This document shows positions 35,459 through 46,645 of a DNA stretch of 64,000 nt, piece after piece; the stretch's first letter is position 1, and the number at the start of each line of letters is the position of its first letter. The notes beneath the pieces were generated by a model. The model searched no databases, was not told the DNA's origin, and saw nothing but the letters and a program-made list of their open reading frames with translations. Source of the stretch: Nephrocerus scutellatus (lineage: Eukaryota; Arthropoda; Insecta; Diptera; Pipunculidae); contig OX352765.1 of assembly GCA_947095585.1 (NCBI GenBank), positions 19,838,444-19,902,443 on the forward strand, given 5' to 3'. Both the position numbers and the translations under genes were made by a program.

Positions 35459-35572
35459 AGGGTGTTTTTTTGGGAGGTTTGTTTTTCCGATAGATGTCGT
35501 TTTATTTTATGACAGTTGTTTTGACAGCTCAAAGTGGCATTTCTACTCAGTATTGTTTGGCAAATCATTATG

Positions 35573-35604
<32 letters not shown>

Positions 35605-35936
35605 ACATTTGTGAAAAATAGTCGTGGTAGCCATATGCCAGAAATTGTGTTTAAATGTTAAATGCCAAAAAATTATCTACCAAATAAAAAAAAATTTTGG
35701 TCATTTCATAATTTTATTTGTGTTTTATTCAAAAAAAAAATCGGCAACCTCTTAAAAAAACACCCGTTAGATATAACGTATTTTTTTAAGAGGTTGCCGA
35801 TTTTTTTTTTGAATAAAACACATATAAAATTATGAAATGACCAACATTTTTTTTTATTTGGTAGATAATTTTTTGGCATTTAACATTTAAACACAATTTC
35901 TGGCATATGGCTACCACGACTATTTTTCACAAATGT

Positions 35937-35969
<33 letters not shown>

Positions 35970-36083
35970 CATAATGATTTGCCAAACAATACTGAGTAGA
36001 AATGCCACTTTGAGCTGTCAAAACAACTGTCATAAAATAAAACGACATCTATCGGAAAAACAAACCTCCCAAAAAAACACCCT
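35459..36083. mobile_element. ~625-bp near-perfect palindrome of two ~310-bp elements
   Basis: The left half (35459-35766, ends AGGGTGTTTTTTTGGGAGG and CTCTTAAAAAAACACCC) is repeated in reverse complement from about 35780 to 36083. The halves include matching poly-A/poly-T runs of ~22-29 bases and few mismatches. The first half has its own short terminal inverted repeats (GGGTGTTTTTTT / AAAAAAACACCC), so it looks like a small nonautonomous DNA element, perhaps of the Tc1/mariner group. The second copy lacks the outermost GGGTG at the central junction. Confidence 0.8.
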
Positions 36084-37043
36084 TTAAATAGAAAACTTAC
36101 TTACTCTTTTAGTTCTATTAAACTAATCTACATAGGCTTGTTACTTTGTTCTTTTATTGTAAAATTTTTAGTATTTTTCTTACATTAAAGTTTATCCAAT
36201 AGTATTAATATCAATTTATCAATCAACCTAAGATTTTAATCGTTTATTGTTTAAAATAAAAAAATTCTTCGCACAGCCCCAAAATATTACATTGCAGAAT
36301 TAGAAACAGCCAATATTCAAAGAACAAAAAAATGTTATTGTAAACAGTACATCTGCAGTATACTAAGGCAATATACACGCACCGCATATGCGACCTATCG
36401 AATATCGTTCGTGCCCTCCAATCTGAACCCAAATTAAACTGCATATGCAGCTTATATCTTTGCTACATAAAATATTAAAAGAAAATGTATCAACAATAGC
36501 AAAAGCTGTCTGACATCATCGGCTGGCAGGTTAATTCACCACAAAATGAAAACCCTATTGAGGCAAGTGAAGTTAAGTTTTTGCCTCGGAACATAAAGAA
36601 AAGCAGCCACTAAAAATATCTAGCCTAGGTCGTCTATGTACGATGTGTGTGTATGTGTGCTCGAGGAAATCTGCTCACAGTTGACTGCATCACTGACTGA
36701 CTGACTGACTGAGTTGGCTGACTGATTGGCTGGTTGGTTAGAGTGAGTGAATGACTAACAACTGACAAGAAACTTCTTAGACATGTCTCTATCTATCTGC
36801 CTGGCTAAGCGATGTGCTGCATGCTGTGTGTCGTGTTTCTCGTAGCACCAAGAGATCAAAATCGCCCCCAACTACCATACTGCAATAATCGACCACAATT
36901 TTTTCTTGATCGGCGGTAGTATTTAATGGAAATATGATCTTAGAATCGGCACAGTATTCCGGGCACCTCGTCAGAGATAGTATCGTTGTATCTTGATTCT
37001 ACTTTTTAACAAAATTTGGATTAAAAAATAAAATAAATAAAAG
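36084..37043 (+). other. Upstream region of the alternatively spliced cuticle gene
   Basis: No gene. A (GACT)n/(TTGGCTGACTGA) tract lies at about 36690-36745. The 5' leader is probably the ~80 bases before 37044. A clear TATA/initiator pair like that of copies A-C is not visible (a weak TATTTAA at about 36920 is the nearest). Confidence 0.5.
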
Positions 37044-40000
37044 ATGGCAAATCTATCAATTATTGTGGTCCTTGCAATTGCTCTGTTCGCTACATCGACC
37101 CTGGCTCGACCAGGATATGCTGTGGATTACTATGTGAGTTCGCGTTTTGTGTGTGGTATTTTTAACGAATTGCGGAAGAATGTGTCAATTTTTCGGATAA
37201 CTAAAAGTGAAACTATAAATATATGATGAAAAATATAAAACAAAAACATCAAGAGTTGCTTGTATTGCATTTAATAAATAAAAAAAAACAGAAATATCTT
37301 AAAATCGATCAGTTCATAAAGAACAAAATATCATATTGCACTTGTTACATTTTGTGATGTTTTAATTGAAATCCGGTCGAAACTATTCCTCTTTACCTCT
37401 TTCTAGGATCATCCGAAATACGCCTTCAACTATGGTGTAGCTGATCATACAACCGGTGATGTGAAATCACAACATGAAACACGCGATGGAGACGTAGTTA
37501 AAGGTGAGATGAAATGGAATCGAAGATAATTTCATTATTTCTATAAACTTAAATTCCCAGGACAATACTCATTGGTCGAACCAGACGGTTCCATTCGTAC
37601 CGTTGATTATACTGCTGATTCTATCAATGGCTTCAATGCTGTTGTCTCGAAAACAGGACCCACAGTGCATTCGCAGGCTATCATCGCCAAACCAGTAATT
37701 CACAATCATCATTATGAGCCAGTCGTGCAGCATGTTGTCGCTTCGCCAGCACCTTATGGTAAGAAGCACATTTTTTAAATCCATTTCCGAAGCAAACCTT
37801 CTTTATTTTATTCTGAAAAATGTTCGCTGCCAATGTCAATGTTGAGAACCCCTCTAAAATCACCAAATTTGCACTACAGTTCCCTTTTGAGTATTCGTAT
37901 TCCCCATATGACTTTTTCTGCACTGCATTCCACTGAGCTTTGTTTGTTTTCATTTTTTGTTAACTGCTGCCACAAAGCCACCGCTTCTCTGTCAATGTCA
38001 ATGTCGAAACCTCCTGTTAAGTCACCAAATTTCCCTTTTGAGTACTCGTATTTCCAATATGTCCTTTTCTGCACTGCATTCCTCTGAGCTTGGTTTGTTT
38101 TCGTTTTTTTAACTGCTGTCACAAAGCCACCACTTTTCAAGCTATCACAATTCACAAATCACAAAGTCAATTCATGATACGTACATACGTATATTATATA
38201 TCACTATGAGAAACAAACAAACAATTATGTTCTTCTCACGCAGGCATTAACACATATCGCATGGTGCAGCTATTCAGACGCCACGCCAACTACTATGATC
38301 AGCATTTGAAATTTCGCTCCTCGGAGGAATATTAGAAGTCCCCAATGCACATACATATACACACACTTATTGTACTAGTGCACTATTTATTCGCAGGTGC
38401 AAAATGGAGTATAGTGCGATTGACTAAATTTGAACAGAATAATTTTCTTAGCAAAAAAAGCTTATTTTGTGTTTGTGTCAATATCTATGTGTGTATTGTA
38501 TTATAGAAGTGAATAAATACTTCTAATTTTTAATAATTTAAATGCTAATGTATTTTAATTGCTACACTAACCTTTGCACATGCATTATTACCATACCGAT
38601 TTTCCCATAGTTACGAGGATTGTATGACCTGGTTTAAGTCTAATTAATCTAAACCATGATTAAAAGAATATGGGTGCTATGCAAACAATAGAGCCCTCCT
38701 GTACAACGTATTCTCTTATGTCTCTTAGACAATTTATTAATTGCAAAACTATAAGATGGAAACATAAAGGGGGTATATGAATATGAATTTTGCATACCAG
38801 TTGTAGAACTTGAAGCACATACACATCATTTGTTAAACTCTCTTCGGCTCTTATTGGTGTTTAATTAATTGGATTCTATAACTAAAAAGCAGGTCTTATC
38901 CAAGCATAAAATAATAAATGTTAGTTCGCACGATAATTGCCTAATGCAACCATGTCCAATTTACAATTTTTAATACAAGTTTCTAAAATTGAGCTTTCTT
39001 CGTTTCATAAAGCAGAAAACGTTACTTGTTTTGAAGGAAGTTTTTTTATCCAACTTTTTTATGTTATTTAGATTTACTTTGATCTCAACCAAGATCAGAA
39101 ATATATGAACGAATAATGCATAATGCTGACTATAATTTTGCAATTTCCATACAGAAATTTGCCCATTTCACTTTCATCGTTATCCTATTAATAAGCTTCG
39201 TAGATTAATAGAAGATTCAAATAAAAAACCCATCTACCCTACAATGTTATTATCAGATTTCAATTTCTTCTTAATTCCTCTGCTATTGGGTAATATAACT
39301 GAGTACAGTTTTGGTTTTGTGTAAACCAAATATTGAAAATTATACACAACTATAATCCCAATTACTAATCACTTAGTGTAGAGATGTACAACGGCCAAGT
39401 AGAGACTCAAGCAACAAACTAGGTAGATAGATAGACAGTTAGGTACGTCAACGGTCTCCGCTGCACTTGCAAGAACCTCATCAACATAAATTACTTTTAT
39501 TTTCATTTAATAATATATAAGCACTCACCATCGCAATTATTACATCCTCCATTGTCATACGCAGCCTTCCAACTTCAACAGAAACGAAATGCTAATTTTC
39601 CCACATTAGCAGTTCATCAAATGAGTTTTACATTTGCAGCATAAATCCCATTTTCCTCTGGTATAGTTAATCACCATACCAAGAAAAATTAAGAGAAAAC
39701 TTGTTGGTCGTATATTATCTAAGAGGAATCATAATTCACCTGTGATTCTTGCATTTTTCTGACGTAAAAATTATTGCAGATTCACTTAGCCTCATCTTCG
39801 TATGGTGCGCTGATTGCATAGCGCCATCGAAATTAGTTCATACACAGAAAGTGAGGCAGAGGCGCTTTGCAACATTGCATCGTCTGATGAAAATCACAAA
39901 TCACCAGCATATGGGGGGTTAACCTATAATAACGTAACTAATAACATTGTAAGTCAAACCAGCTAACAGTTTGTTGGCGCGCATGTAGTGGTATAGTAAC

Positions 40001-41141
40001 TATATTAGCTCAACAACAACTTCATTTTCATTTAGTGTTTAAAATGTTGCCGATGTTATTTTCACACAGACCCTAGATAATATTCCTCTGTTCTACATTG
40101 GAAAGAAATCACACACGTAGTAAGTTCAGCGTTTTTGCATAGAAGATTACTTAACTACGGATTTTCTTGAGCGATATTATGCTTCCTTGCATCTGGCCTC
40201 CGAGCATATTATGTCATGTGAATTTCAGTACGTTACAGGTGGAGTTTTGTTCGGTTTTGTTGTGGAAATTGTTTTTGTTTGTCTTTGTTTTGTTTCTTTT
40301 CCGGAATAACTTCTCTTCGGATTAGTTCATTAGCATTTTGCAGTCATTTTTCTACCGCCGCTCAATGTCGAAATGATTATTAGTCGAGAGTATCCGACCA
40401 ACTTTTGCGTGTATATAATAGAATCCCATTGACCTGATTTTTTTATGCGTTCAGTACATTGTTGTTGCGAGCGTTGGTTAGAAATATCTGTTAAGAATTT
40501 TGTTCTCTGCTTATTATGCAATGGGAAATTTTTAAAAAGCTTAGATTAACATTTTTAATGACAATAGCTCTCTGTGTAATCACTTATAAATTGTTAAGAA
40601 GTTTGTCGCTTAAGTCTTTTGTTTTTTAAAAAAAGATGTAAATTGAAAAAGTTTTAATATCTCTGCAGATATCTTAAAATCGGACGGATATATTTTTATA
40701 TTATCGTTAAGTAAGTCATTTAATGCCTGCATTAACAAAGCGAACGGAAAAAAGGTGACCTTTGAAACCAATCTTCGTGCTTCAGTGATATTTTTGCCTT
40801 TTAGTGTCACATATGTTTCTTATGACAAAAAAATAACGTACATGCTACGATCCAGTTTGCAACTCGGTTTAATATTAAGTTCTCGCAAGAATTGTAAAGG
40901 TTAACATGGTCAATTTAGATGTTAATGAGAAGTAGAACAGTGACAGCTTGCTGAGTATGGTAATTTATGTAATGTTACGATATGTTTTATCTTCTTTTCA
41001 GTTGTGCAAAAGTCGCATTACGCACCAGCTGCCCCCATCCATTACGACTACGATGATGGTCAATATTACAACGGTGGACAATACGATGTCGGTCACTATG
41101 ATGGACACTACGACTCTGGTCACTACAATGGACATTATTAG
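37044..41141 (+). CDS. RR-2 cuticle protein with two alternative terminal exons
   Basis: Secreted chitin-binding cuticle protein. Common exons: 37044-37133 (signal peptide, ending [15 protein letters not shown]), 37407-37503 and 37561-37758. Introns are GT-AG, phases 0 and 1. Exons 2 and 3 encode the RR-2 core: [54 protein letters not shown]. Exon 3 ends in phase 1 and can join either of two last exons. 4a (38244-38335, acceptor CACGCAG) ends FRSSEEY, giving 158 residues, with AATAAA at 38512-38517. 4b (41002-41141, acceptor TTTTCAG) is Tyr/Gly/His/Asp-rich with [16 protein letters not shown], giving 174 residues, with AATAAA at 41274-41279. Core resembles fly Cpr30F-like proteins from memory, unverified, so no symbol is given. 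Gene structure of exons 1-3 is very secure; use of both ends is inferred. Confidence 0.9.
37831..38133. repeat. ~160-bp tandem duplication in intron 3
   Basis: Two units, starting at 37831 and 37993 (period 162), each running from CAATGTCAATGT through CACCAAATTT, CCCTTTTGAGTA, TTTTCTGCACTGCATTCC to CACAAAGCCACC. It lies immediately upstream of the alternative exon 4a acceptor. Long open stretches here are a by-product of the repeat. Confidence 0.8.
38512..38517 (+). other. Polyadenylation signal for the short isoform (exon 4a)
   Basis: AATAAA 177 bases after the exon 4a stop codon, consistent with a transcript ending inside what is intron 3 of the long isoform. Confidence 0.6.
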
Positions 41142-41273
41142 GAGAACTGGAAATGATGCTTATGACGTCTGATTTTTAACTGCCACTAAATCACTACGCT
41201 GCTGCTATTAATTTTTGAATTTGTTGTGTTGTTCTAACCAAAATAGAGCTAAACAAAGATTATTTTTTACTGA

Positions 41274-41279
41274 AATAAA
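41274..41279 (+). other. Polyadenylation signal for the long isoform (exon 4b)
   Basis: AATAAA 133 bases after the exon 4b stop codon. Confidence 0.65.
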
Positions 41280-42205
41280 TACATTCTCTTCGATAAACAA
41301 TGTAAATACATAGTTTGCTTAATACTTTGTTTACTAGATATAGTTTGTAACCCTAATATATATTTTTATCTGAATATATAAATATTTTTATTTATATGTA
41401 TTGTATACGCTAAGGCTTCTTTAGTTGGTGTGGTCTGACGCAAGTAGGTTCTCTTAATGCCGTTTTCTTTGTACTAAACCCCATCAAAACTTTGCTTAAA
41501 TCAAGATTGTGGTTTCCATTCATCAAATTAAGTTTTAATTTTACTTATCAAACATTGAATATAAATTTAAATTGAATATACAATTATTTTTGAATAAAAT
41601 TGATTACGCTTTTTAATTAATGGTTGATGTACAATCGGTATGAAAAGCAACTTCAAATTTTGCTACTGTGGGCAATTTTTTAATCCGAATTCTTATAGAG
41701 GCAACAAACGAATTTATTATATAATTAGGGTTGACTTCACGAGGTTGTTATGATAGATAGAATTATAGTTGGTAACCGCCTTCTGCATTCTAATAACTTA
41801 AAGAAAAAAAGCGAATTAATTAACAAAATTGTTTGTGTCAGAAGTGAAACTTCTTTGCCAATATAAACTTCAAATGGTAACGTTTTGTAAATATATAGCA
41901 AGAGATACGACGGTAGAGAGTGAAAGAGTGAGAGAGATAAAAGAGAAAACTATTTTAAAATACTTAAAGTATAAACTGGATTTATGGATATTATTTAAAG
42001 GATTAAATTCAGAAAAGTATTTGTTTTATTGTAATTATATGTCTTCTGGCGCCTTTCATAGAGGGTTAAATTGAGAGCATTACGAAAGCGAGAGCGTTCC
42101 GAAAGTACGAGATGATGATTTATTGTTTCCACTGTCCGCAATGTGGTGCTGATCAACCAAGTATCTAGTACACAAGCTACAAAACGGTTTTCAACATCTT
42201 GGTTG
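41280..42205. other. Intergenic, no gene seen
   Basis: AT-rich flank downstream of the cuticle gene; open stretches are random-looking. Confidence 0.45.
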
Positions 42206-42556
42206 TACTTTTAGGGTCTTTTGAATGTCTTTAGTGGTCTTTTTGGGATATTTGGGGGTCTTTTAGGAGGTATTTTGGGGGTCTTTTGACGGTATTTTGG
42301 TAGAACTTTGGTCTTTAAATGGTCTTTTAGTGATTTTTGAAGGTTTCGAGAAGGATTCCCTTGGATGTTTTGAGAGTTTTTTTGTGGTCTTTTTGTGGTA
42401 TTTTGGGTTTTCTTTGTGAGTGTTTTGGCAGGTATTTCGGGATGTTTTGGTGCTCTTTTAGTGGTATTTGGTGGGCTCTTTGGGAGTGTTCTTGGGGTCT
42501 TTTTGAAGTCGTTTGAGGATCTTTTGCGAATGTTTTGGGGGTTTTTGAAAGTAAGT
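42206..42556 (+). repeat. Degenerate GGTCTTTTNGGG array
   Basis: About 350 bases built of imperfect units such as GGGTCTTTTGA, GGTCTTTTTGGGATATTTG and GGTATTTTGGG, strongly strand-asymmetric (G and T on the plus strand). Unit length varies around 11-23 bases. The reverse strand has no stop for 83 codons only because of this composition. Confidence 0.8.
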
Positions 42557-43984
42557 GAAGCGCAGTGAACTCAACCATTCTGCTATGTTATATATCGCTT
42601 CGTGCGAAAACATTCATCGATCATATTTACTATCTCCCTTTACTCTTCTTATCATTTTATTGATATGGATTCTAAGCATGCGAATTAACCTTTAATCATT
42701 TAATCACGCCCATTATAATTGCTAACGTGCGTAAACGAGTCAACACACATACTTTTAATCCTTTATATTATATTATCTTAATCTTAATCATACTTTTAAT
42801 TGTTAATTTATTTCTTCGATATATACAGGGTTATCTGTTGATGATTTCATTGGTATAATTGACAATATAGCGTTATGATAACTTAACTATGAAACATACG
42901 ATATTGAATCAACATTTCACACGCCCATAGACGAAAGTGACTGTTTCATACACTATAACCTAGCTTCGAAAGTAGCCATTTTACACACTAGTGAGTTAAC
43001 ATATAAAAAAGTTTTTTTATATACTGCAGTCACAAAAAAATAATTAATTCACTTTTTTAATCTCAGTCCTATCTATCACTGATCTTTTGTTCAATTAGAT
43101 AACGCCACCTTGCACTTTTCTTTATCGCCACTGTTGATATCGGTAGATGTTATCCTAAAAATACAGCAATAGTTGCATTTATTAAAATCCAACTTATGTT
43201 TCATGGAAAGACTTAAAACTTGACTACTATAATATAAATAAATTTGCCGCGGGTTGTACGTATAATTGAATAAGTGTGTAGGCTTAAATATTCCCACAAA
43301 GATCAGCAGATGTCTCTTATGGTATCTTCGCACACTGAACAATACATTCCGACGTGTAATTGGCCACAAATAAGACAATGGTTGTGCCCACTACACTTGC
43401 GAAGAATGCGAAAATATGTGGATATCGCCATCAGACAAAATGTTACTCAGACATGCATCAGATATTGTTGAAGCGCGTCAGCATCATCTTAGATGCAATC
43501 CTGGACTCTAATTAGAAAAAATGTATCTCTTGAATTTGCATAAGCTGTGAAATTTCGAAATTACACTACGGCTGCACGACTGTACGAGTACGAATAGATT
43601 TCTTCCGGAAAGTACGAGTGAAACAAATCTGCGTAAATTTGGAAAAAGATTTCCCTGTGCATGCGGGAAGATTTTCAGTGAATGAGAGTGCAAAGCCACA
43701 CACACTAATGTTGTATCAGTAATACATATTCGTACAACAAAAGCGGAAATCGTAAAATCCACGTTCTTTTTTGTTTTATTCGGAAGTTTGTTTTGTTTAC
43801 TGATATTGATTAAATTGCAAGCTAACTAATTGGCATTTAAGCTTGATGATTGCTTTTTGTCCATTTCTTCAAATTGAAGTTTTTAAGATTTTAAGATTTA
43901 TATAAGATATAAGATTATAATAAGAGTTTTAAGATTTATTTAAAATTATTTACGTACATGAGAAAATATGGATAATACGCATTT
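42557..43984. other. Intergenic with one dispersed repeat
   Basis: No convincing gene. Includes the 97-bp repeat at 42916-43012. Open stretches at 43091-43762 on both strands have no recognised domain. Confidence 0.4.
42916..43012. repeat. 97-bp dispersed repeat, copy 2
   Basis: Same orientation as 22316-22412, with only a handful of differences over the unit. Confidence 0.85.
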
Positions 43985-44250
43985 TTGATTTTGTCCATCG
44001 GAGATACACATATGTGTTTAAAATTTAAAGAAAATCGGGTTAATTTTTAAAAATTTTATATGGGTGCCCATAATAATAGAAATTTAATAAGAGAGATTTT
44101 ATTAGAAAGTATTGTCTCCGGAAATACACATGTGTGCAAAATTTCAATGAAATCGGGCTTTGGGAAGTGGGTTAAGAATTGATTGCAAGATTCCACGACA
44201 ACCCGTACGACAGACAAGCGTTGCAACGAGCAAGCGAAATTAATATAGAG
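43985..44250. repeat. Dispersed repeat (AAAATCGGG family)
   Basis: Contains CATCGGAGATACACATATG, AAAGAAAATCGGGTTAATTT, ATATGGGTGCCCAT and then AATCGGGCTTTGGGAAGTGG, CAAGATTCCACGACAAC, ACAGACAAGCG. The same phrases recur in order at 45360-45860 and in part at 22730-22810 and 35243-35350. Confidence 0.7.
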
Positions 44251-45359
44251 AATTTAAAAAAGTGCCCAATCGCACCATCCAACAGAACAGGTTGACAGCT
44301 TCGTCTAATCCATTTAACGATAAGAGTTCCATCTGCCTGTTTTGCTATAAAACAGACAAGTTATAGCTTTAACAAATTGCAAAGCTTAAAACGGACAAGT
44401 GGTTCGCTTTTCAACTGTGTCGGGAACGGCTGAACTGTTCTCAGAAAAAGCGCATTTAAAGTTTGAATATTAAATTACAAGGAAACTTTCACGAGTAGTG
44501 CTTTTAAAAAAGTTTTTTCAACTTACTGCTTGTGACTTTATAATAGTTTTTAAGTAAGGTACACATTATGTTCAAGCATGAATGACACTCACTGCATTAC
44601 GAGAATGAATGAGTTTTAACTTTTAATTAATTTTTCGCACACTATCATTCACTACATGGCATGTATTCGTTATATTTTAGCGTTTTATTATAGATGGTGA
44701 TGTTTTCTGACTGCTGGAAGTGAGTGTTACTTGCCCGGACGGTTCTGGACGCTTGCTCTTGCTTTCGCTTGTAGTCGATTCAATTCAAATGTGATACATA
44801 GGTAGATCATCCGATCCGCATTCGATTCGCATTTAAAATTTTGGCATTATAGAATCCGTCGGGAAACTGTATTATCGATCCGAAATGAATCTGCAATTTC
44901 ACCAGTTTTGAAAAATTTTGAAATTCAATTCAATTGTGTTTTTAAAGAATATAAGCGAAGTTTCACGTGCGGATAGCGAAGCGCCCCCGAACAGCTAGAA
45001 CTTTCCTACTTTGTTAAAATAAAATAAAAATATTTATCCAGGCAACGCAGGGTGTTACAAAAATTTAAATAATTTCAAACACATGTGTATATCCTATTAG
45101 AGAATTTACATGAAAAATTTTAATTTTTAAGGGCTGTTTTTTATATATTAAGAAGAAGAAGATAAGAACCGCATTGTTATATAATAGTACCGCATGCGTA
45201 TCTTCTCCAAAAAATCATCACTTTAAGAAAATGAATGTACGAGTATAAATAAATACGTCACTTCAGCTAACTCAGCAGAATTGCACTCCATTTCCTTTCC
45301 AAGGATAAGATAGAATTCCACACAGGTGAATCGTATCAGCAACTTCATCTTGCAATAAA
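44251..45359. other. Intergenic, no gene seen
   Basis: AT-rich. A piece with GAGAATTTACATGAAAAATTT and GGGCTGTTTTTTATAT at about 45100-45160 matches the arms of the 22.9/24.4-kb inverted repeat. Confidence 0.4.
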
Positions 45360-45870
45360 TTTGCAAAAATATTTTCCCATCAGTGATACACATGTGTCTA
45401 AAATTTGAAGAAAATCGAGCTAATTTTTAAAAAAAATTTACGTGGGCACCCCTCGGGCCTAAGGGTCAGATCACTCTAAGAAATTTACAAAAAAGGTTGT
45501 CAATAAGTGATACACAAATGTGTCTAAAATTTGAAGAAAATCGAGCTAATTTTTAAAAAATTTACATGTGTACCCCTCGGGCCTCAGGACCCGATGACTA
45601 CAAACTTTTTACAAAAAGTGTTGTCTATCGGAAATACACAAGTGTATAAAATTTAAAGAAAATCGGGTTAATATTTTAAAAAAATTATATGGGCTCCCAC
45701 GGCCCTGAGTCTCAAGGGGCCCTAGATTTTAATAGAAAGTGTTGTCTTCAGAAATACATATATGTGCAAAATTTTAATAAAATCGGGCTTTGCGAAGTGG
45801 GTTAAAAATCGCAATATTACACGACAAACAAACAGACAGACGTGCCACGTACACGTGAAGTTCATATAGT
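45360..45870. repeat. Degenerate tandem of a ~115-bp repeat unit
   Basis: Four successive units each with a GATACACATGTG-like block, AAAATTTGAAGAAAATCG, and a GGGCACCCCTCGGGCC- or GGGCTCCCACGGCCC-like block, starting near 45370, 45500, 45625 and 45750. The last unit switches to TCGGGCTTTGCGAAGTGGG and ends in ACAAACAGACAGACGTG. Confidence 0.75.
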
Positions 45871-46562
45871 GAATTTAAAAATTATACTTTGTCTGTATGT
45901 CTGTTCGCTCGCTATTACCTTGAAGATCGTTCATCCAATATAGCTGAAACTTTGGGTCGTGGTGTGAACGGTTGGAATGGGTGTTTGAAGAAAGTTAGTG
46001 TGATGATGGGTTTGAGGGGGTTGACTTGGTGAATGGCTAGATATAGTTTGCATGAGATTGACCATGGTGGTCAATTGCGTCGGGGCAGTGAAGTGTGGAG
46101 CCAGGGCAGCTCTGGGATTTCAGCTAGTCAATTATATTTATGATAATAAATATTTAATTTTTATATAAATTTAAATATACACTATTTTACATTTACTTTT
46201 TTGACTTTCACTCTGATGCAGCGTTAGAGTGGGACAGAGACAAACAATATTTTTCTATTCCAATTAAATTTGGAAATAGATCAGTCCCACAATTTGATTT
46301 TAATTAAATAAGATTGTCACATTTCCCTTTTTCAAAAAGAAATCTTTAAAATTTTCACAAAATGGGAAAAAGTTTAACGACTTGAATACTAAACAGTCAA
46401 TATGACAAAATCAAACTCTGGTGATGAGGTTTCTAACTAAAACAAGAATAAAATTATTTCATTCCTACAAAAAGCTGGAGTAAAATTATTTCGAATGCAT
46501 GGCATTACTGTTGTAAACAATTTTTTTTTTCATATTCCGGTACCAATTAAATGCAGCTCTTG
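45871..46562. other. Intergenic, no gene seen
   Basis: A moderately GC-rich block at 45890-46120 may be part of the preceding repeat; no coding sequence recognised. Confidence 0.4.
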
Positions 46563-46645
46563 ACGCTTACGGTGTGGCTAGCACTATAAGGGTGAAATCT
46601 CTTGAGCGTGTGAACATTATAATAAAATATATTAAAAATAAATGA
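46563..46645 (+). mobile_element. 3' tail of a Jockey/CR1-like LINE
   Basis: The phrase TGGCTAGCACTATAAGGGTG, GCGTGTGAACATTATAA followed by an A-rich end matches the 3' ends at 54120-54194 and 27700-27786. Only the last ~80 bases were inserted: a severely 5'-truncated copy. Confidence 0.7.

Noticed and set aside
37833..38155. Overlapping open frames on both strands in intron 3 of the alternatively spliced gene
   Set aside because: Produced by the 162-bp tandem duplication; no splice signals or similarity.
42327..42578. 83-codon minus-strand frame rich in KTPK/KDHK-like repeats
   Set aside because: Follows from the G/T-rich degenerate array; no start context or similarity.
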